Assembly: GCF_030852425.1 (NCBI RefSeq)
Contig: NZ_NSDM01000004.1
Span: 1 to 64,000 of the forward strand
From: Saccharothrix longispora
GTDB taxonomy: Bacteria; Actinomycetota; Actinomycetes; Mycobacteriales; Pseudonocardiaceae
Length of the DNA stretch: 64,000 nucleotides
Direction of reading: 5' to 3'
The notes under the pieces are model-generated. The model was given only the letters and a program-made list of their open reading frames with translations. It was not told the origin of the DNA and searched no databases. A program made the position numbers and the translations under genes. Positions 25,918-34,436 of the stretch are shown here, in pieces. How positions within the stretch are numbered: the first letter of the stretch is position 1; every line of letters begins with the position of its first letter.

Positions 25918-27031
25918 CGTGCTGGACGAACTGGCCCGCCGGGTCGACGCCGGGGAGACCGTCGGCGTCGGCACGGTCGTCGCGACGTTCAGCTCGGCCC
26001 CGCGCCCGCCCGGCGCGGCGATGCTCGTCGGCGCCGACGGCGAGGTCGTCGGCAGCGTGTCCGGCGGCTGCGTCGAGGGCGCGGTGTACGAGCTGGCGCG
26101 GGAGGTCGTGGCCGGCGGCACGCCCGTGCTCCAGCGGTACGGCGTCAGCGACGACGACGCGTTGGCCGTGGGCCTGACCTGCGGCGGGATCATCGACGTG
26201 TACGTGGAGCCGGTGTCGTCGGCGACGTTCCCGCAGCTGCCCGACGTGCTGGCGAGCGTGCGCGCCGGGGAGCCGGTGGCCGTCGCCACGGTCGTCGAGC
26301 ACCCGGAGTGGGTGGGCCGCCGGCTCGTGGTGCGGGCGGACCGGGTGGAGGGCGACGTGCCGTCCGACCGGGTCCGCGACGCCGTCGCCGACGACGCCCG
26401 CGGCCTGCTCGCCGCCGGCCGCAGCGGCACCCTGCGCTACGGGCCCGACGGCCGGCGGCGCGGCGAGGGCATGGCGGTGTTCGTGAACTCGTTCGAGCCG
26501 CCGCCCCGGATGCTGGTGTTCGGCGCGATCGACTTCGCCGCCGCCCTCGCGCGGCTGGGCGCGTTCCTCGGCTACCGCGTCACCGTGTGCGACGCGCGAC
26601 CGGTGTTCGCGACCGCCGGCCGGTTCCCCGAGGCCGACGAGGTGGTCGTCGACTGGCCGCACCGCTACCTGGCCGCGCAGGCCGCGGCCGGGGAGGTCGA
26701 CGGGCGCACGGTCGTCGCCGTGCTCACCCACGACCCGAAGTTCGACGTGCCGCTGCTGGAGGTCGCCCTGCGGCTCGACCTCGGCTACGTGGGCGCGATG
26801 GGGTCCCGCCGGACCCACGACGACCGGCTGCGGCGGCTGCGCGAGGCGGGCGTCACCGAGGACGAGCTGGCCCGGCTGTCCTCGCCCGTCGGCCTCGACC
26901 TCGGCGCCCGCACCCCCGAGGAGACCGCCGTGTCGATCGCCGCCGAGGTCATCGCGCTGCGCTGGGGCGGCGGCGGGGAGCGGCTGACCCGAACCGACGG
27001 CGCCATCCACCGCGCACCGGGGGTTGTCTGA
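25910..27031 (+). CDS. XdhC/CoxI-family molybdenum-enzyme maturation factor
   Basis: The 373-residue protein has an N-terminal XdhC_CoxI domain ([25 protein letters not shown]) and a C-terminal Rossmann-type domain ([44 protein letters not shown]). XdhC proteins bind the molybdenum cofactor and hand it, in sulfurated form, to xanthine-oxidase-family enzymes. The start is GTG 25910 inside the end of the VWA gene. It is followed by a 59-bp gap before the small subunit, the only sizeable gap in this operon. Confidence 0.9.
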   Translation: MRDVLDELARRVDAGETVGVGTVVATFSSAPRPPGAAMLVGADGEVVGSVSGGCVEGAVYELAREVVAGGTPVLQRYGVSDDDALAVGLTCGGIIDVYVEPVSSATFPQLPDVLASVRAGEPVAVATVVEHPEWVGRRLVVRADRVEGDVPSDRVRDAVADDARGLLAAGRSGTLRYGPDGRRRGEGMAVFVNSFEPPPRMLVFGAIDFAAALARLGAFLGYRVTVCDARPVFATAGRFPEADEVVVDWPHRYLAAQAAAGEVDGRTVVAVLTHDPKFDVPLLEVALRLDLGYVGAMGSRRTHDDRLRRLREAGVTEDELARLSSPVGLDLGARTPEETAVSIAAEVIALRWGGGGERLTRTDGAIHRAPGVV

Positions 27032-27090
27032 CCCGACGGCCGGGAGCAGGCTCGAGTGTGACCCCCACCACCACCGGACCTGGAGGGTTC

Positions 27091-27567
27091 ATGCGGATCA
27101 CCGTCACCGTCGACGGGGTGGCCTACACCGACGAGGTCGAACCCCGGACGCTGCTGGTCCACCACCTGCGCGAGCGGCTCGGCAAGACCGGCACCGTCGT
27201 CGGCTGCGACACGAGCAACTGCGGCGCCTGCACCGTCCACCTCGACGGGCGCAGCGTGAAGTCGTGCTCGGTCCTCGCCGTGCAGGCCCACGGCCGCGAG
27301 GTGACCACCGTCGAGGGGCTGGCCCCCGACGGGCGGCTGCACCCCGTGCAGCGCGCGTTCCACGAGAACCACGCCCTCCAGTGCGGGTTCTGCACCCCCG
27401 GCATGATCATGCAGGCCATCGACCTGCTCGCGGACAACCCCGACCCCGACGAGGACGAGGTGCGGCACGGCCTGGAGGGCAACCTCTGCCGCTGCACCGG
27501 CTACCAGAACATCGTCCGCGCGGTCCGCGACGCCGCCGCCCGCACGCGCGCCGGCGGTGCCGGATGA
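27091..27567 (+). CDS. coxS: 2Fe-2S small subunit of a CO-dehydrogenase-like hydroxylase
   Basis: The 158-residue protein has the two expected iron-sulfur domains. Plant-type cluster ligands are in [14 protein letters not shown] and the downstream KSCSV. The alpha-helical cluster ligands are in QCGFCTPGM and CRCTGYQN. It passes electrons from the Mo subunit to the FAD subunit. ATG 27091 has TGGAGG 4 nt upstream, a separate strong ribosome-binding site after the small gap. Its stop overlaps the large-subunit start by 4 nt. Confidence 0.95.
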   Translation: MRITVTVDGVAYTDEVEPRTLLVHHLRERLGKTGTVVGCDTSNCGACTVHLDGRSVKSCSVLAVQAHGREVTTVEGLAPDGRLHPVQRAFHENHALQCGFCTPGMIMQAIDLLADNPDPDEDEVRHGLEGNLCRCTGYQNIVRAVRDAAARTRAGGAG

Positions 27568-30041
27568 CCGCGACCGCCGACCCCGCCGGCGCCGAGCGGG
27601 AGATCGGCCGGGCCCGCCGCCGCAAGGAGGACGCCCGGCTGATCACCGGCGCCACCCGGTGGACCGACAACCTCCGGTTACCCGGCATGCTGCACCTGGC
27701 CGTGCTGCGCAGCCCCGTGGCGCACGCCCGCGTCACGTCGGTCGACGTCGCCGAGGCCGCCCGCATGCCCGGCGTGATCACCGTCCTCACCGGCCGCGAC
27801 CTCGCCGACGAGCAGGGCAGCCTGCCGTGCGCGTGGCCCATCACCGAGGACATGAAGGCGCCGCCCGCGCCGTCCCTCGCGGTGGACGAGGTGAACTTCG
27901 CGGGCGAGGCCGTCGCCCTGGTCGTGGCCCGCTCCGCGGCCGAGGCGCACGACGCGCTCGCCGCGATCGACGTCGACTACGAGGACCTGCCCGTGGTGCT
28001 CGACGTGACCCGCGCCGTCCAGGACGGCGCGGACCTCGTGCACCCCGACCTGGGCACCAACACCAGCGCCACCTGGGTGTTCGACTCCGCCGAGGCGGGC
28101 ACCGGCGGGGACGTCGACCGGGCGGTCGACGAGGCCGAGGTGGTCGTGCGCCGCACGTTCCGCCAGCAGCGGCTCATCCCCGCGTTCATGGAACCCCGCT
28201 CGGTCGTGGTCGACCCGTCGCCCGACGGCGTCACCCTGTGGTCGTCCACGCAGGTCCCGCACATCCTGCGGTGGATGCTGTCGGCCGTGCTCGGCATCCC
28301 CGAGCAGAAGATCCGGGTCGTCGCTCCGGACGTCGGCGGCGGGTTCGGCGGCAAGCTCCAGGTCACGCCCGAGGAGGTGCTGACCCTGCTCGTCGCGCGC
28401 CGGCTCGGCAAACCCGTGAAGTGGACCGAGACGCGCACCGAGTCCATGCTGTCCGGCCACCACGGCCGCGACCAGGTGCAGCGGCTCACCCTCACCGCCC
28501 GCCGCGACGGCACCGTCACCGGCCTCGACGTCGACCTGCTCGCCGACATGGGCGCCTACCTGCGGCTGGTCACACCGGGCGTGCCGATCCTCGGCGCGTT
28601 CATGTTCAACGCCATCTACAAGTTCCCCGCCTACCGGTTCACCTGCACGAACGTGTTCACGAACAAGGTGCCCACGGACGCCTACCGCGGCGCGGGGCGG
28701 CCCGAGGCCACGTTCGCGATCGAACGGCTCATGGACGAGCTGGCCGCCGAACTGGGCCGCGACCCCCTGGACCTGCGCCGGCAGAACTGGATCAGGCACG
28801 AGGAGTTCCCGTTCACCACGGTCGCGGGCCTCACCTACGACACCGGGAACTACGAGGCCGCCACCGACCGGGCCGTCGAGCTGTTCGACTACGACGCGCT
28901 GCGCGCCGAGCAGGCCGGGCGCCGCGCCGCCGGCGACACCGTGCAGCTCGGCATCGGCGTGTCCACCTACACCGAGATGTGCGGGCTCGCCCCGTCCCGC
29001 GTGCTCGGCGCCCTGCGGTACGCGGCCGGCGGCTGGGAGCACGCGGCGCTCCGCGTGCTGCCCACCGGCAAGGTCGAGCTGATCACCGGCACCTCGCCGC
29101 ACGGCCAGGGCCACGTCACGGCGTGGAGCCAGATCGTCGCCGACCGGCTCGGCGTCCCGTTCGAGGACGTCGAGGTGCTGCACGGTGACACCCGCGTCGC
29201 GCACCGCGGCATGGACAGCTACGGGTCCCGCTCGCTGGCCGTCGGCGGCGCGGCCGTCGCGCTCGCCGCGGACAAGGTGCTGGCCAAGGCCCGCGCGCTG
29301 GCCGCGCACCTGCTGGAGGTCGGCGAGGACGACGTCGAGTTCGCCTCCGGCGCGTTCGCCGTGCGCGGCACGTCCACCGCGCTGGCGTTCGGCGACGTGG
29401 TGGTCGCCGCGCACGTCGCGCACGACCTGCCCGACGGCATGGAACCCGGTCTCGACGCGGAGGCCGTGTTCGACCCGGAGAACTTCTCCTACCCGCACGG
29501 CACCCACCTGTGCGCGGTCGAGGTCGACACGGAGACCGGCGCGGTGCGGATCCGCTCGTACGTGTGCGTGGACGACGTCGGCACGGTGGTGAACCCGCTG
29601 ATCGTGGAGGGCCAGGTGCACGGCGGCCTGGCGCAGGGCATCGCGCAGGCCCTGTTCGAGGAGGCCGTGCACGACGAGCACGGCACCCTCACCACGGCCA
29701 CCCTCGCCGACTACCTGCTGCCCTCCGCGGTGGACCTGCCGCACTTCACCACCGACCGCACCGAGACGCCCGCCGACTCCAACCCGCTGGGCGTGAAGGG
29801 CGTCGGCGAGGCGGGCACCATCGCGTCCACCCCGGCCGTGGTCAACGCCGTCGTGGACGCCGTGCGGCACCTGGGCGTGACCGACGTGGAGATGCCGTGC
29901 ACCCCGCTGCGGGTGTGGAAGGCGATCCGGGGCGCGTCCACCGACCTGCCCACCGTGCCCGCCGCCGGCGGCGGCCTCGGTTCCCTCCACCCCGGTTCCA
30001 CCGGCCCGACTCCCACCCCCTCGACCGGAGGCGACGCATGA
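27564..30041 (+). CDS. coxL: molybdopterin large subunit, form II CoxL-like
   Basis: This is the catalytic subunit of 825 residues in the xanthine-oxidase superfamily. Mo-cofactor motifs include [18 protein letters not shown] and the catalytic-base region GVGEAGT (Glu about 749). The active-site loop reads AYRGAGR at 373-379, which is the form II signature; true CO dehydrogenase (form I) has AYXCSFR. The substrate is therefore uncertain, and CO oxidation should not be assumed. The C-terminal 30 residues are Pro/Thr/Gly-rich. The gene is coupled to coxS and coxM by ATGA overlaps. Confidence 0.93.
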   Translation: MTATADPAGAEREIGRARRRKEDARLITGATRWTDNLRLPGMLHLAVLRSPVAHARVTSVDVAEAARMPGVITVLTGRDLADEQGSLPCAWPITEDMKAPPAPSLAVDEVNFAGEAVALVVARSAAEAHDALAAIDVDYEDLPVVLDVTRAVQDGADLVHPDLGTNTSATWVFDSAEAGTGGDVDRAVDEAEVVVRRTFRQQRLIPAFMEPRSVVVDPSPDGVTLWSSTQVPHILRWMLSAVLGIPEQKIRVVAPDVGGGFGGKLQVTPEEVLTLLVARRLGKPVKWTETRTESMLSGHHGRDQVQRLTLTARRDGTVTGLDVDLLADMGAYLRLVTPGVPILGAFMFNAIYKFPAYRFTCTNVFTNKVPTDAYRGAGRPEATFAIERLMDELAAELGRDPLDLRRQNWIRHEEFPFTTVAGLTYDTGNYEAATDRAVELFDYDALRAEQAGRRAAGDTVQLGIGVSTYTEMCGLAPSRVLGALRYAAGGWEHAALRVLPTGKVELITGTSPHGQGHVTAWSQIVADRLGVPFEDVEVLHGDTRVAHRGMDSYGSRSLAVGGAAVALAADKVLAKARALAAHLLEVGEDDVEFASGAFAVRGTSTALAFGDVVVAAHVAHDLPDGMEPGLDAEAVFDPENFSYPHGTHLCAVEVDTETGAVRIRSYVCVDDVGTVVNPLIVEGQVHGGLAQGIAQALFEEAVHDEHGTLTTATLADYLLPSAVDLPHFTTDRTETPADSNPLGVKGVGEAGTIASTPAVVNAVVDAVRHLGVTDVEMPCTPLRVWKAIRGASTDLPTVPAAGGGLGSLHPGSTGPTPTPSTGGDA

Positions 30042-30898
30042 TCCCGGCCGCGTTCGACTACGTCGCGCCCACCACCGTCGAGGACGCCGTGCGGGCCCTC
30101 GCCGAGGGCGGCGAGGACGCCAAGGTGATGGCGGGCGGGCAGAGCCTCATCCCGGTGCTGCGGATGCGCCTGGCCGCGCCGACCCTCGTGGTCGACGTGA
30201 CAGGGCTGACCGCGCTGGCGGGCGTGCGCGACGAGGGCGACTCGCTGCTCGTCGGCGCCCTCACCACGCACCACGACGTGCGGCGCGACCCGCTGGTGCG
30301 CGAGCACGCCGACCTGCTGCGGCTCGCCACCGACACCGTCGCCGACCCGCAGGTGCGCCACCGCGGCACGGTCGGCGGCTCCCTGGCCCACGCAGACCCG
30401 GCCGGCGACCTGCCCGCGGTGGCGCTCGCGCTCGACGCGGTGATGGTGTGCGCGGGACCGGGCGGGACCCGCGAGGTGCCCGCGGCGGAGTTCTTCGTCG
30501 ACTACTTCACCACCGACCTCGCCCCCGACGAGCTGCTCACCCACGTGCGCGTGCCGAAGCTGACCGGCTGGGGCGCGTGCTACGAGAAGTTCGCCCGGGT
30601 CGCCCAGGCGTGGTCGATCGTCGCGGTCGCCGCGGCGGTGCGGGTCGTCGACGGCGGGATCGCCGGCGCCCGGGTCGGCCTGACCAACATGGGGCCCACC
30701 CCGGTGCGGGCCCGCGGCGTGGAGGAGGCGCTGGTCGGACGGCCCGCGACGGCCGAGGTGATCGCCGGGGCCGCCGCCCGCGCCGCCGAGGGCGCGAACC
30801 CGGCGACGGACGCCGACGGCGACGCCGAGTACCGCTCGCACCTGGCCCGGGTGCTCACCCGACGCGCGGTGACCACCGCGGTGGGGGTGCGCCCGTGA
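30038..30898 (+). CDS. coxM: FAD-binding medium subunit (CoxM-like)
   Basis: The 286-residue flavoprotein of the PCMH type has the FAD-pyrophosphate motifs VMAGGQSLIPVLRMRLA near residue 31 and RHRGTVGGSLAHADPAGDLP near residue 108. The C-terminal CO-dehydrogenase flavoprotein domain follows (GWGACYEKFARVAQAWSIV). It takes electrons from the 2Fe-2S subunit. It overlaps coxL by ATGA and coxG by GTGA. The order S-L-M differs from the M-S-L order of carboxydotrophic operons. Confidence 0.94.
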   Translation: MIPAAFDYVAPTTVEDAVRALAEGGEDAKVMAGGQSLIPVLRMRLAAPTLVVDVTGLTALAGVRDEGDSLLVGALTTHHDVRRDPLVREHADLLRLATDTVADPQVRHRGTVGGSLAHADPAGDLPAVALALDAVMVCAGPGGTREVPAAEFFVDYFTTDLAPDELLTHVRVPKLTGWGACYEKFARVAQAWSIVAVAAAVRVVDGGIAGARVGLTNMGPTPVRARGVEEALVGRPATAEVIAGAAARAAEGANPATDADGDAEYRSHLARVLTRRAVTTAVGVRP

Positions 30899-31545
30899 AG
30901 CTGGAGCACCGGTTCCCCGTGCCCGCGCCCGTGCCCGACGTGTGGGCGGCGCTGCTCGACCCGGAGAAGGTGGCGCCGTGCATGCCGGGCGCCACCCTGA
31001 CCGGCGTCGACGGCCGGTCGTTCACCGGAACCGTCAAGGTCAGGCTCGGCCCGGTGACCCTGCTCTACAAGGGCGCCGGCGAGTTCACGTCCGTCGACGA
31101 CCGGGTGCGCGCCGCCGTCCTGAAGGCCACCGGCAAGGACACCAGGGGCAACGGCACGGCGTCCGCGACCGTGTCCGTGGCGCTCACCCCCGCCGACGGC
31201 GGCACCGACGTCTCCGTGGTCACCGACCTGAACGTCACCGGGCGTCCCGCGCAGCTCGGGCGCGGCCTCGTGGCCGACGTCGCGGGCAAGGTCGTCGCCG
31301 AGTTCGCCGAATGCCTGGCGACGCGGCTCTCGCCGGCGGAAGCTGAGGAGGTGACTCCCCCACCGGGCACCACCGGTCCGAGCGCGGCGGCGCCGCCCCG
31401 GCCGGAGCCGCGCGCCGTCCCGGCCGAGCCGCTCGACCTGCTCGACGCGGCGGGCGCGCCCGTGCTCAAGCGGCTGCTGCCGGTGGCCGCCGGACTGGCG
31501 GTGCTGGTGCCGCTGGTCCGCGCCCTGCGCCGGCGGCGCAGCTGA
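30895..31545 (+). CDS. coxG: CoxG-like SRPBCC-domain protein with C-terminal membrane anchor
   Basis: Residues 1-145 form a START/SRPBCC domain typical of CoxG (VWAALLDPEKVAPCMPGATL, FTGTVKVRLGPVTLLYKGAGEF). A Pro/Ala-rich linker and a C-terminal hydrophobic helix (VAAGLAVLVPLVRAL) with a basic end follow. CoxG is thought to recruit the hydroxylase complex to the membrane, and the tail anchor here fits that. GTG 30895 overlaps coxM. Its TGA at 31543-31545 overlaps a CTG at 31542 that I propose as the start of the next gene. Confidence 0.9.
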   Translation: MKLEHRFPVPAPVPDVWAALLDPEKVAPCMPGATLTGVDGRSFTGTVKVRLGPVTLLYKGAGEFTSVDDRVRAAVLKATGKDTRGNGTASATVSVALTPADGGTDVSVVTDLNVTGRPAQLGRGLVADVAGKVVAEFAECLATRLSPAEAEEVTPPPGTTGPSAAAPPRPEPRAVPAEPLDLLDAAGAPVLKRLLPVAAGLAVLVPLVRALRRRRS

Positions 31546-32642
31546 ACGCGCGCGGCAGGCGGCTGGCCCTCGGGCTGGTCGCCTGCACCGCGGCGGTGGC
31601 CTGCACCGGGTCGCCCGTGGTGATCACGCCGTCCCGCGCGCCGACGACGACCGCCGGCACGACCGCCGCACCCGAACCCCCGTCGTTCACGCTCGCCGCG
31701 GGCGGTGACATCCTCGTCCACCCCGCGCTGACCGAGCAGGCCGACCAGGACGGCGCCCGCGACTTCACGCCCCTGCTGGAGGGGCTGCGGCAGGCGATCG
31801 ACGCCGACGTGTCCATCTGCCACCTGGAGACGCCGCTGTCCGCGCCCGGCGCGCCGACGTTCGGCTACCCGGCGTTCAGCGCGCCGCCCGAGGTGGCGAC
31901 CGCGCTGCGGAACATCGGCTACGACAGCTGCTCGACCGCGTCCAACCACACCCTCGACCGGGGGCCGTCCGCCATCGCCACCACGCTGGACGTGCTGGAC
32001 GCGGCGGGGCTGGAGCACACCGGCTCGTTCCGCTCGCCCGAGGAGTCCGCCACGCCGCTGCTGCTCGACGTGAAGGGCGTGAAGGTCGGGCACGTGGCGT
32101 TCACGTACGGCTTCAACGGCATCCCGCTGGACCAGCCGTGGCGGGCCAACCAGCTCTCCGTCGAGGGCGTCCTCACCGCCGCGCGCGCCGCCCGCGCCGC
32201 CGGCGCCGAGGTCGTCGTGGCCTCCCTGCACTGGGGCGACGAGTACCGGCACGAGGCGACGCCGCAGCAGCGCGACATGGCGCGGGCGATCCTCGGCGAC
32301 CCGGCCGTCGACCTGATCATCGGCACGCACGTGCACGCCGTGCAGCCGATCGAGCGGATCGGCGACAAGTGGGTCGTCTACGGCATGGGCAACGAGGCGG
32401 CCCGCCACTCCGAGCCGCGCGGCATCACCGAGGAGGGCATCGTCACCCGCTTCCGCTTCGTCAAGACCGACGCCGGCTGGACCGTCCGGGACGCGTCGTA
32501 CGTGCCGACCCTGGTGGAGTTCGGCCCCCCGATCCGCGTGGTCGACCTGACCCGCGTCCCCGCCTCCCCGCGCCGCACCGAGGCCCTGACCCGCACCGAC
32601 GGCGTCGTCCGCAGCCTGGGCGCGGACATCACCCACCCCTGA
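31542..32642 (+). CDS. CapA-family lipoprotein (poly-gamma-glutamate capsule-type metallophosphatase fold)
   Basis: The body resembles CapA proteins: TLAAGGDILVHPAL, STASNHTLDRG, SLHWGDEY and IIGTHVHAVQPIE carry the metal-binding residues of the calcineurin-like fold. The first canonical start (GTG 31596) would cut off a clear export signal. Starting at CTG 31542, which overlaps the coxG stop as CTGA, gives NARGRRLALGLVACTAAVACTG, a basic n-region, hydrophobic core and lipobox. I therefore propose a CTG start and 366 residues; GTG 31596 (348 residues) is the conservative alternative. The substrate is unknown. Confidence 0.8.
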   Translation: MNARGRRLALGLVACTAAVACTGSPVVITPSRAPTTTAGTTAAPEPPSFTLAAGGDILVHPALTEQADQDGARDFTPLLEGLRQAIDADVSICHLETPLSAPGAPTFGYPAFSAPPEVATALRNIGYDSCSTASNHTLDRGPSAIATTLDVLDAAGLEHTGSFRSPEESATPLLLDVKGVKVGHVAFTYGFNGIPLDQPWRANQLSVEGVLTAARAARAAGAEVVVASLHWGDEYRHEATPQQRDMARAILGDPAVDLIIGTHVHAVQPIERIGDKWVVYGMGNEAARHSEPRGITEEGIVTRFRFVKTDAGWTVRDASYVPTLVEFGPPIRVVDLTRVPASPRRTEALTRTDGVVRSLGADITHP

Positions 32643-32644
32643 CC

Positions 32645-32796
32645 CGAGAGTCCGACGCCCAGGACTTCCGAGTTCTGCACCCAGGCGTACCGCGACACCC
32701 GTCGGCACGTCCCGAACGTAGGACTCGGAGGACCTGGACGTAGAACTCGGAGGACTTGAGCGTCGGACTCTCGAGACCTGAGGGTTGGACTCCCGG
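32645..32796. repeat. inverted and 22-bp direct repeats between convergent genes
   Basis: Three and a half 22-bp direct repeats occupy 32717-32738, 32739-32760, 32761-32782 and 32783-32796, each with a variant of GGACTCGGAGGACCTG. The left part (32645-32680) is an imperfect inverted copy of 32740-32773 and would pair over about 35 bp. The array fills the whole space between the stops of the CapA-like and enolase genes, so it may serve as a bidirectional terminator or be a small repeated element. Confidence 0.75.
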
Positions 32797-33735
32797 TCAG
32801 CCGATCAGGCGGCGGACCCGGCCGATGCGGTCCAGCCAGCGGTCCTCCGCGCCGGGGTCCGCGGCGAACTCGGCCAGGCGGTCGGGGACCGGGGCCTTCG
32901 TCGGCACGGGCAGCCGGCCGTCCACCGGGCGCAGCGACCCGCTGGTCACGTCGCCGTCCAGCAGGGACAGCGTGCCCAGTCCGCACGCGAACTCCAGCGA
33001 CGGCAGCGCGCCCGCCAGCGCCAGGCCCGCCGCCATGCCCACGGAGGTCTCCAGGGCCGACGACACCACGCACGGCAGGCCGCACGCCTCCGCCACCTCC
33101 AGCGCCCGCCGCACCCCGCCCAGCGGCGCGACCTTGATCACCGCCACGTCCGCCGCGCCCGCCACCGCGACCTTCATCGGGTCCTCGGCGTGCCGGATCG
33201 ACTCGTCCGCCGCGATCCGCACGTCCACCCGCCGCCGCACGGCGGCCAGTTCCCCGATCGTCCGGCACGGCTGCTCGACGTACTCCAGGCCGCCGGCGGC
33301 GCGGTCCAGGGCCCTGATCGCGGACACCGCCGCGTCCACGTCCCACGCGGTGTTCGCGTCCACCCGCACCGCGCCCGACGGACCGAGCGCGTCGCGCACC
33401 GCCGCCACCCGCTCCAGGTCGGCGGACAGCGGCGTGCCCGGGTCGGCGACCTTCACCTTCGCGGTCGAGCAGCCCGACGCCGCCACGAGCTCGAACGCCC
33501 GCTCCGGCGACACCACCGGCACCGTGCAGTTCACCGGCACCGACGTGCGCACGGGCGTGGGCCAGCCCTGCTCCACCGCCTCCAGCGCGCACAGCAGCCA
33601 CGGCACCGACTCGACGTCCGAGTAGTCCTCGAACGGGCAGAACTCGCCCCACCCGGCCGGTCCCTCCCAGATCACGCCGTGGCGGACGGTGATGCCGCGG
33701 AACCGGGTGCGCATGGGGATCGAGTAGACCTGCAC
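32797..33735 (-). CDS. menC: o-succinylbenzoate synthase-like enolase-superfamily enzyme
   Basis: The 312-residue protein has enolase-superfamily landmarks. KVKVADPG carries the catalytic Lys pair, and metal ligands lie in AVRVDANTAW, EYVEQPC and RIAADES. VIKVAPLGG is followed by SSALETSVGMAAGL. The compact 310-320 residue form fits the actinobacterial MenC of menaquinone synthesis, which dehydrates SHCHC to o-succinylbenzoate. Dipeptide epimerases have the same fold, so the function is probable rather than certain. No other men gene is in the window. Confidence 0.82.
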   Translation of the reverse strand: MQVYSIPMRTRFRGITVRHGVIWEGPAGWGEFCPFEDYSDVESVPWLLCALEAVEQGWPTPVRTSVPVNCTVPVVSPERAFELVAASGCSTAKVKVADPGTPLSADLERVAAVRDALGPSGAVRVDANTAWDVDAAVSAIRALDRAAGGLEYVEQPCRTIGELAAVRRRVDVRIAADESIRHAEDPMKVAVAGAADVAVIKVAPLGGVRRALEVAEACGLPCVVSSALETSVGMAAGLALAGALPSLEFACGLGTLSLLDGDVTSGSLRPVDGRLPVPTKAPVPDRLAEFAADPGAEDRWLDRIGRVRRLIG

Positions 33736-33744
33736 CGGCGAATC

Positions 33745-34284
33745 CTAGATCGGGTCCAGCGCGGCCACCCGGCGCAGCGCGCTGTCCAGCGTGCGGTCGT
33801 CGCACTCGGGAGCGGTGCTCTCCTCGGCGAGCACCCGCAGCGCCGCGAACCGGTCGACCCGCGCGTCCAGGTCGGCCGGCTCCCGCGTCGTCTCCGCGAC
33901 GGCCGCCGCCAGACCGGGCCGGTTCTCGGCCACCCGCAACGCCTCCCGCACGACCAGCGACCCGCGCAACGCCACCAGCGCGCCCCGCAGCAGGTGCTCC
34001 ACGTGCGCGACCCGCCGCGGTTCCAGGTCGCGCACGAGGTCGAAGTCGGCGCACAACCGCCCCGCCCGCCGCCGCCGCGCCACGTCGGTGAACTGCCCCG
34101 CGTGCACGACGTCGGCCGCGTCGGCCGCCACCACCGGCACCGGCACGCACGCCAGGCCGACCGACCACCACACCGTCGGCCCCACCGCGGCCGACGCGCA
34201 CGCCACCAGCGCCGCCGGCGCCGGCAGCGGACGCACCCGCGCCCGCCGCACACACCGCCGCCGCGGCCGGGCCCGGATCGGCAC
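33745..34284 (-). CDS. hypothetical protein
   Basis: I do not recognise this protein. It starts 9 bp upstream of menC and reads in the same direction. The predicted 179 residues have a basic N-terminus, a mildly hydrophobic stretch (ALVACASAAVGPTVWWSVGLACVPV in part) that could be a membrane segment or signal, and a helical C-terminal part rich in Ala, Arg and Asp. GTG 34284 is an arbitrary choice among several; no clear ribosome-binding site is seen, and the open frame extends to 34404. GC-rich codon use matches its neighbours. Confidence 0.5.
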   Translation of the reverse strand: MPIRARPRRRCVRRARVRPLPAPAALVACASAAVGPTVWWSVGLACVPVPVVAADAADVVHAGQFTDVARRRRAGRLCADFDLVRDLEPRRVAHVEHLLRGALVALRGSLVVREALRVAENRPGLAAAVAETTREPADLDARVDRFAALRVLAEESTAPECDDRTLDSALRRVAALDPI

Positions 34285-34405
34285 CCGGACGCCACATCCA
34301 CCACCGCGGTAACGGCACCACTCGCGTCGTGACCCGCCGACCGTGGGCGAAACGCCGATCAACCTGGTGGGCTCTGCCGACCTCGGTGAGCTTCGAGTCC
34401 GCACC

Positions 34406-34431
34406 GCCTCCGCGCGGCTCCGCGCGGAGGC
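34406..34431 (-). terminator. hairpin downstream of the XPB helicase gene
   Basis: GCCTCCGCGCG at 34406-34416 pairs perfectly with CGCGCGGAGGC at 34421-34431 around a 4-nt loop, 6 bp beyond the XPB stop on the minus strand. Confidence 0.7.
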
Positions 34432-34436
34432 CCCGC

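Noticed and set aside
27564-30041. True (form I) carbon monoxide dehydrogenase
   Set aside because: The active-site loop is AYRGAGR instead of the Cys-containing form I signature, so CO oxidation is not supported by the sequence.
32645-32796. CRISPR or coding repeat
   Set aside because: The 22-bp units vary and have no unique spacers, and no frame gives a sensible protein; the inverted arrangement suits a hairpin.
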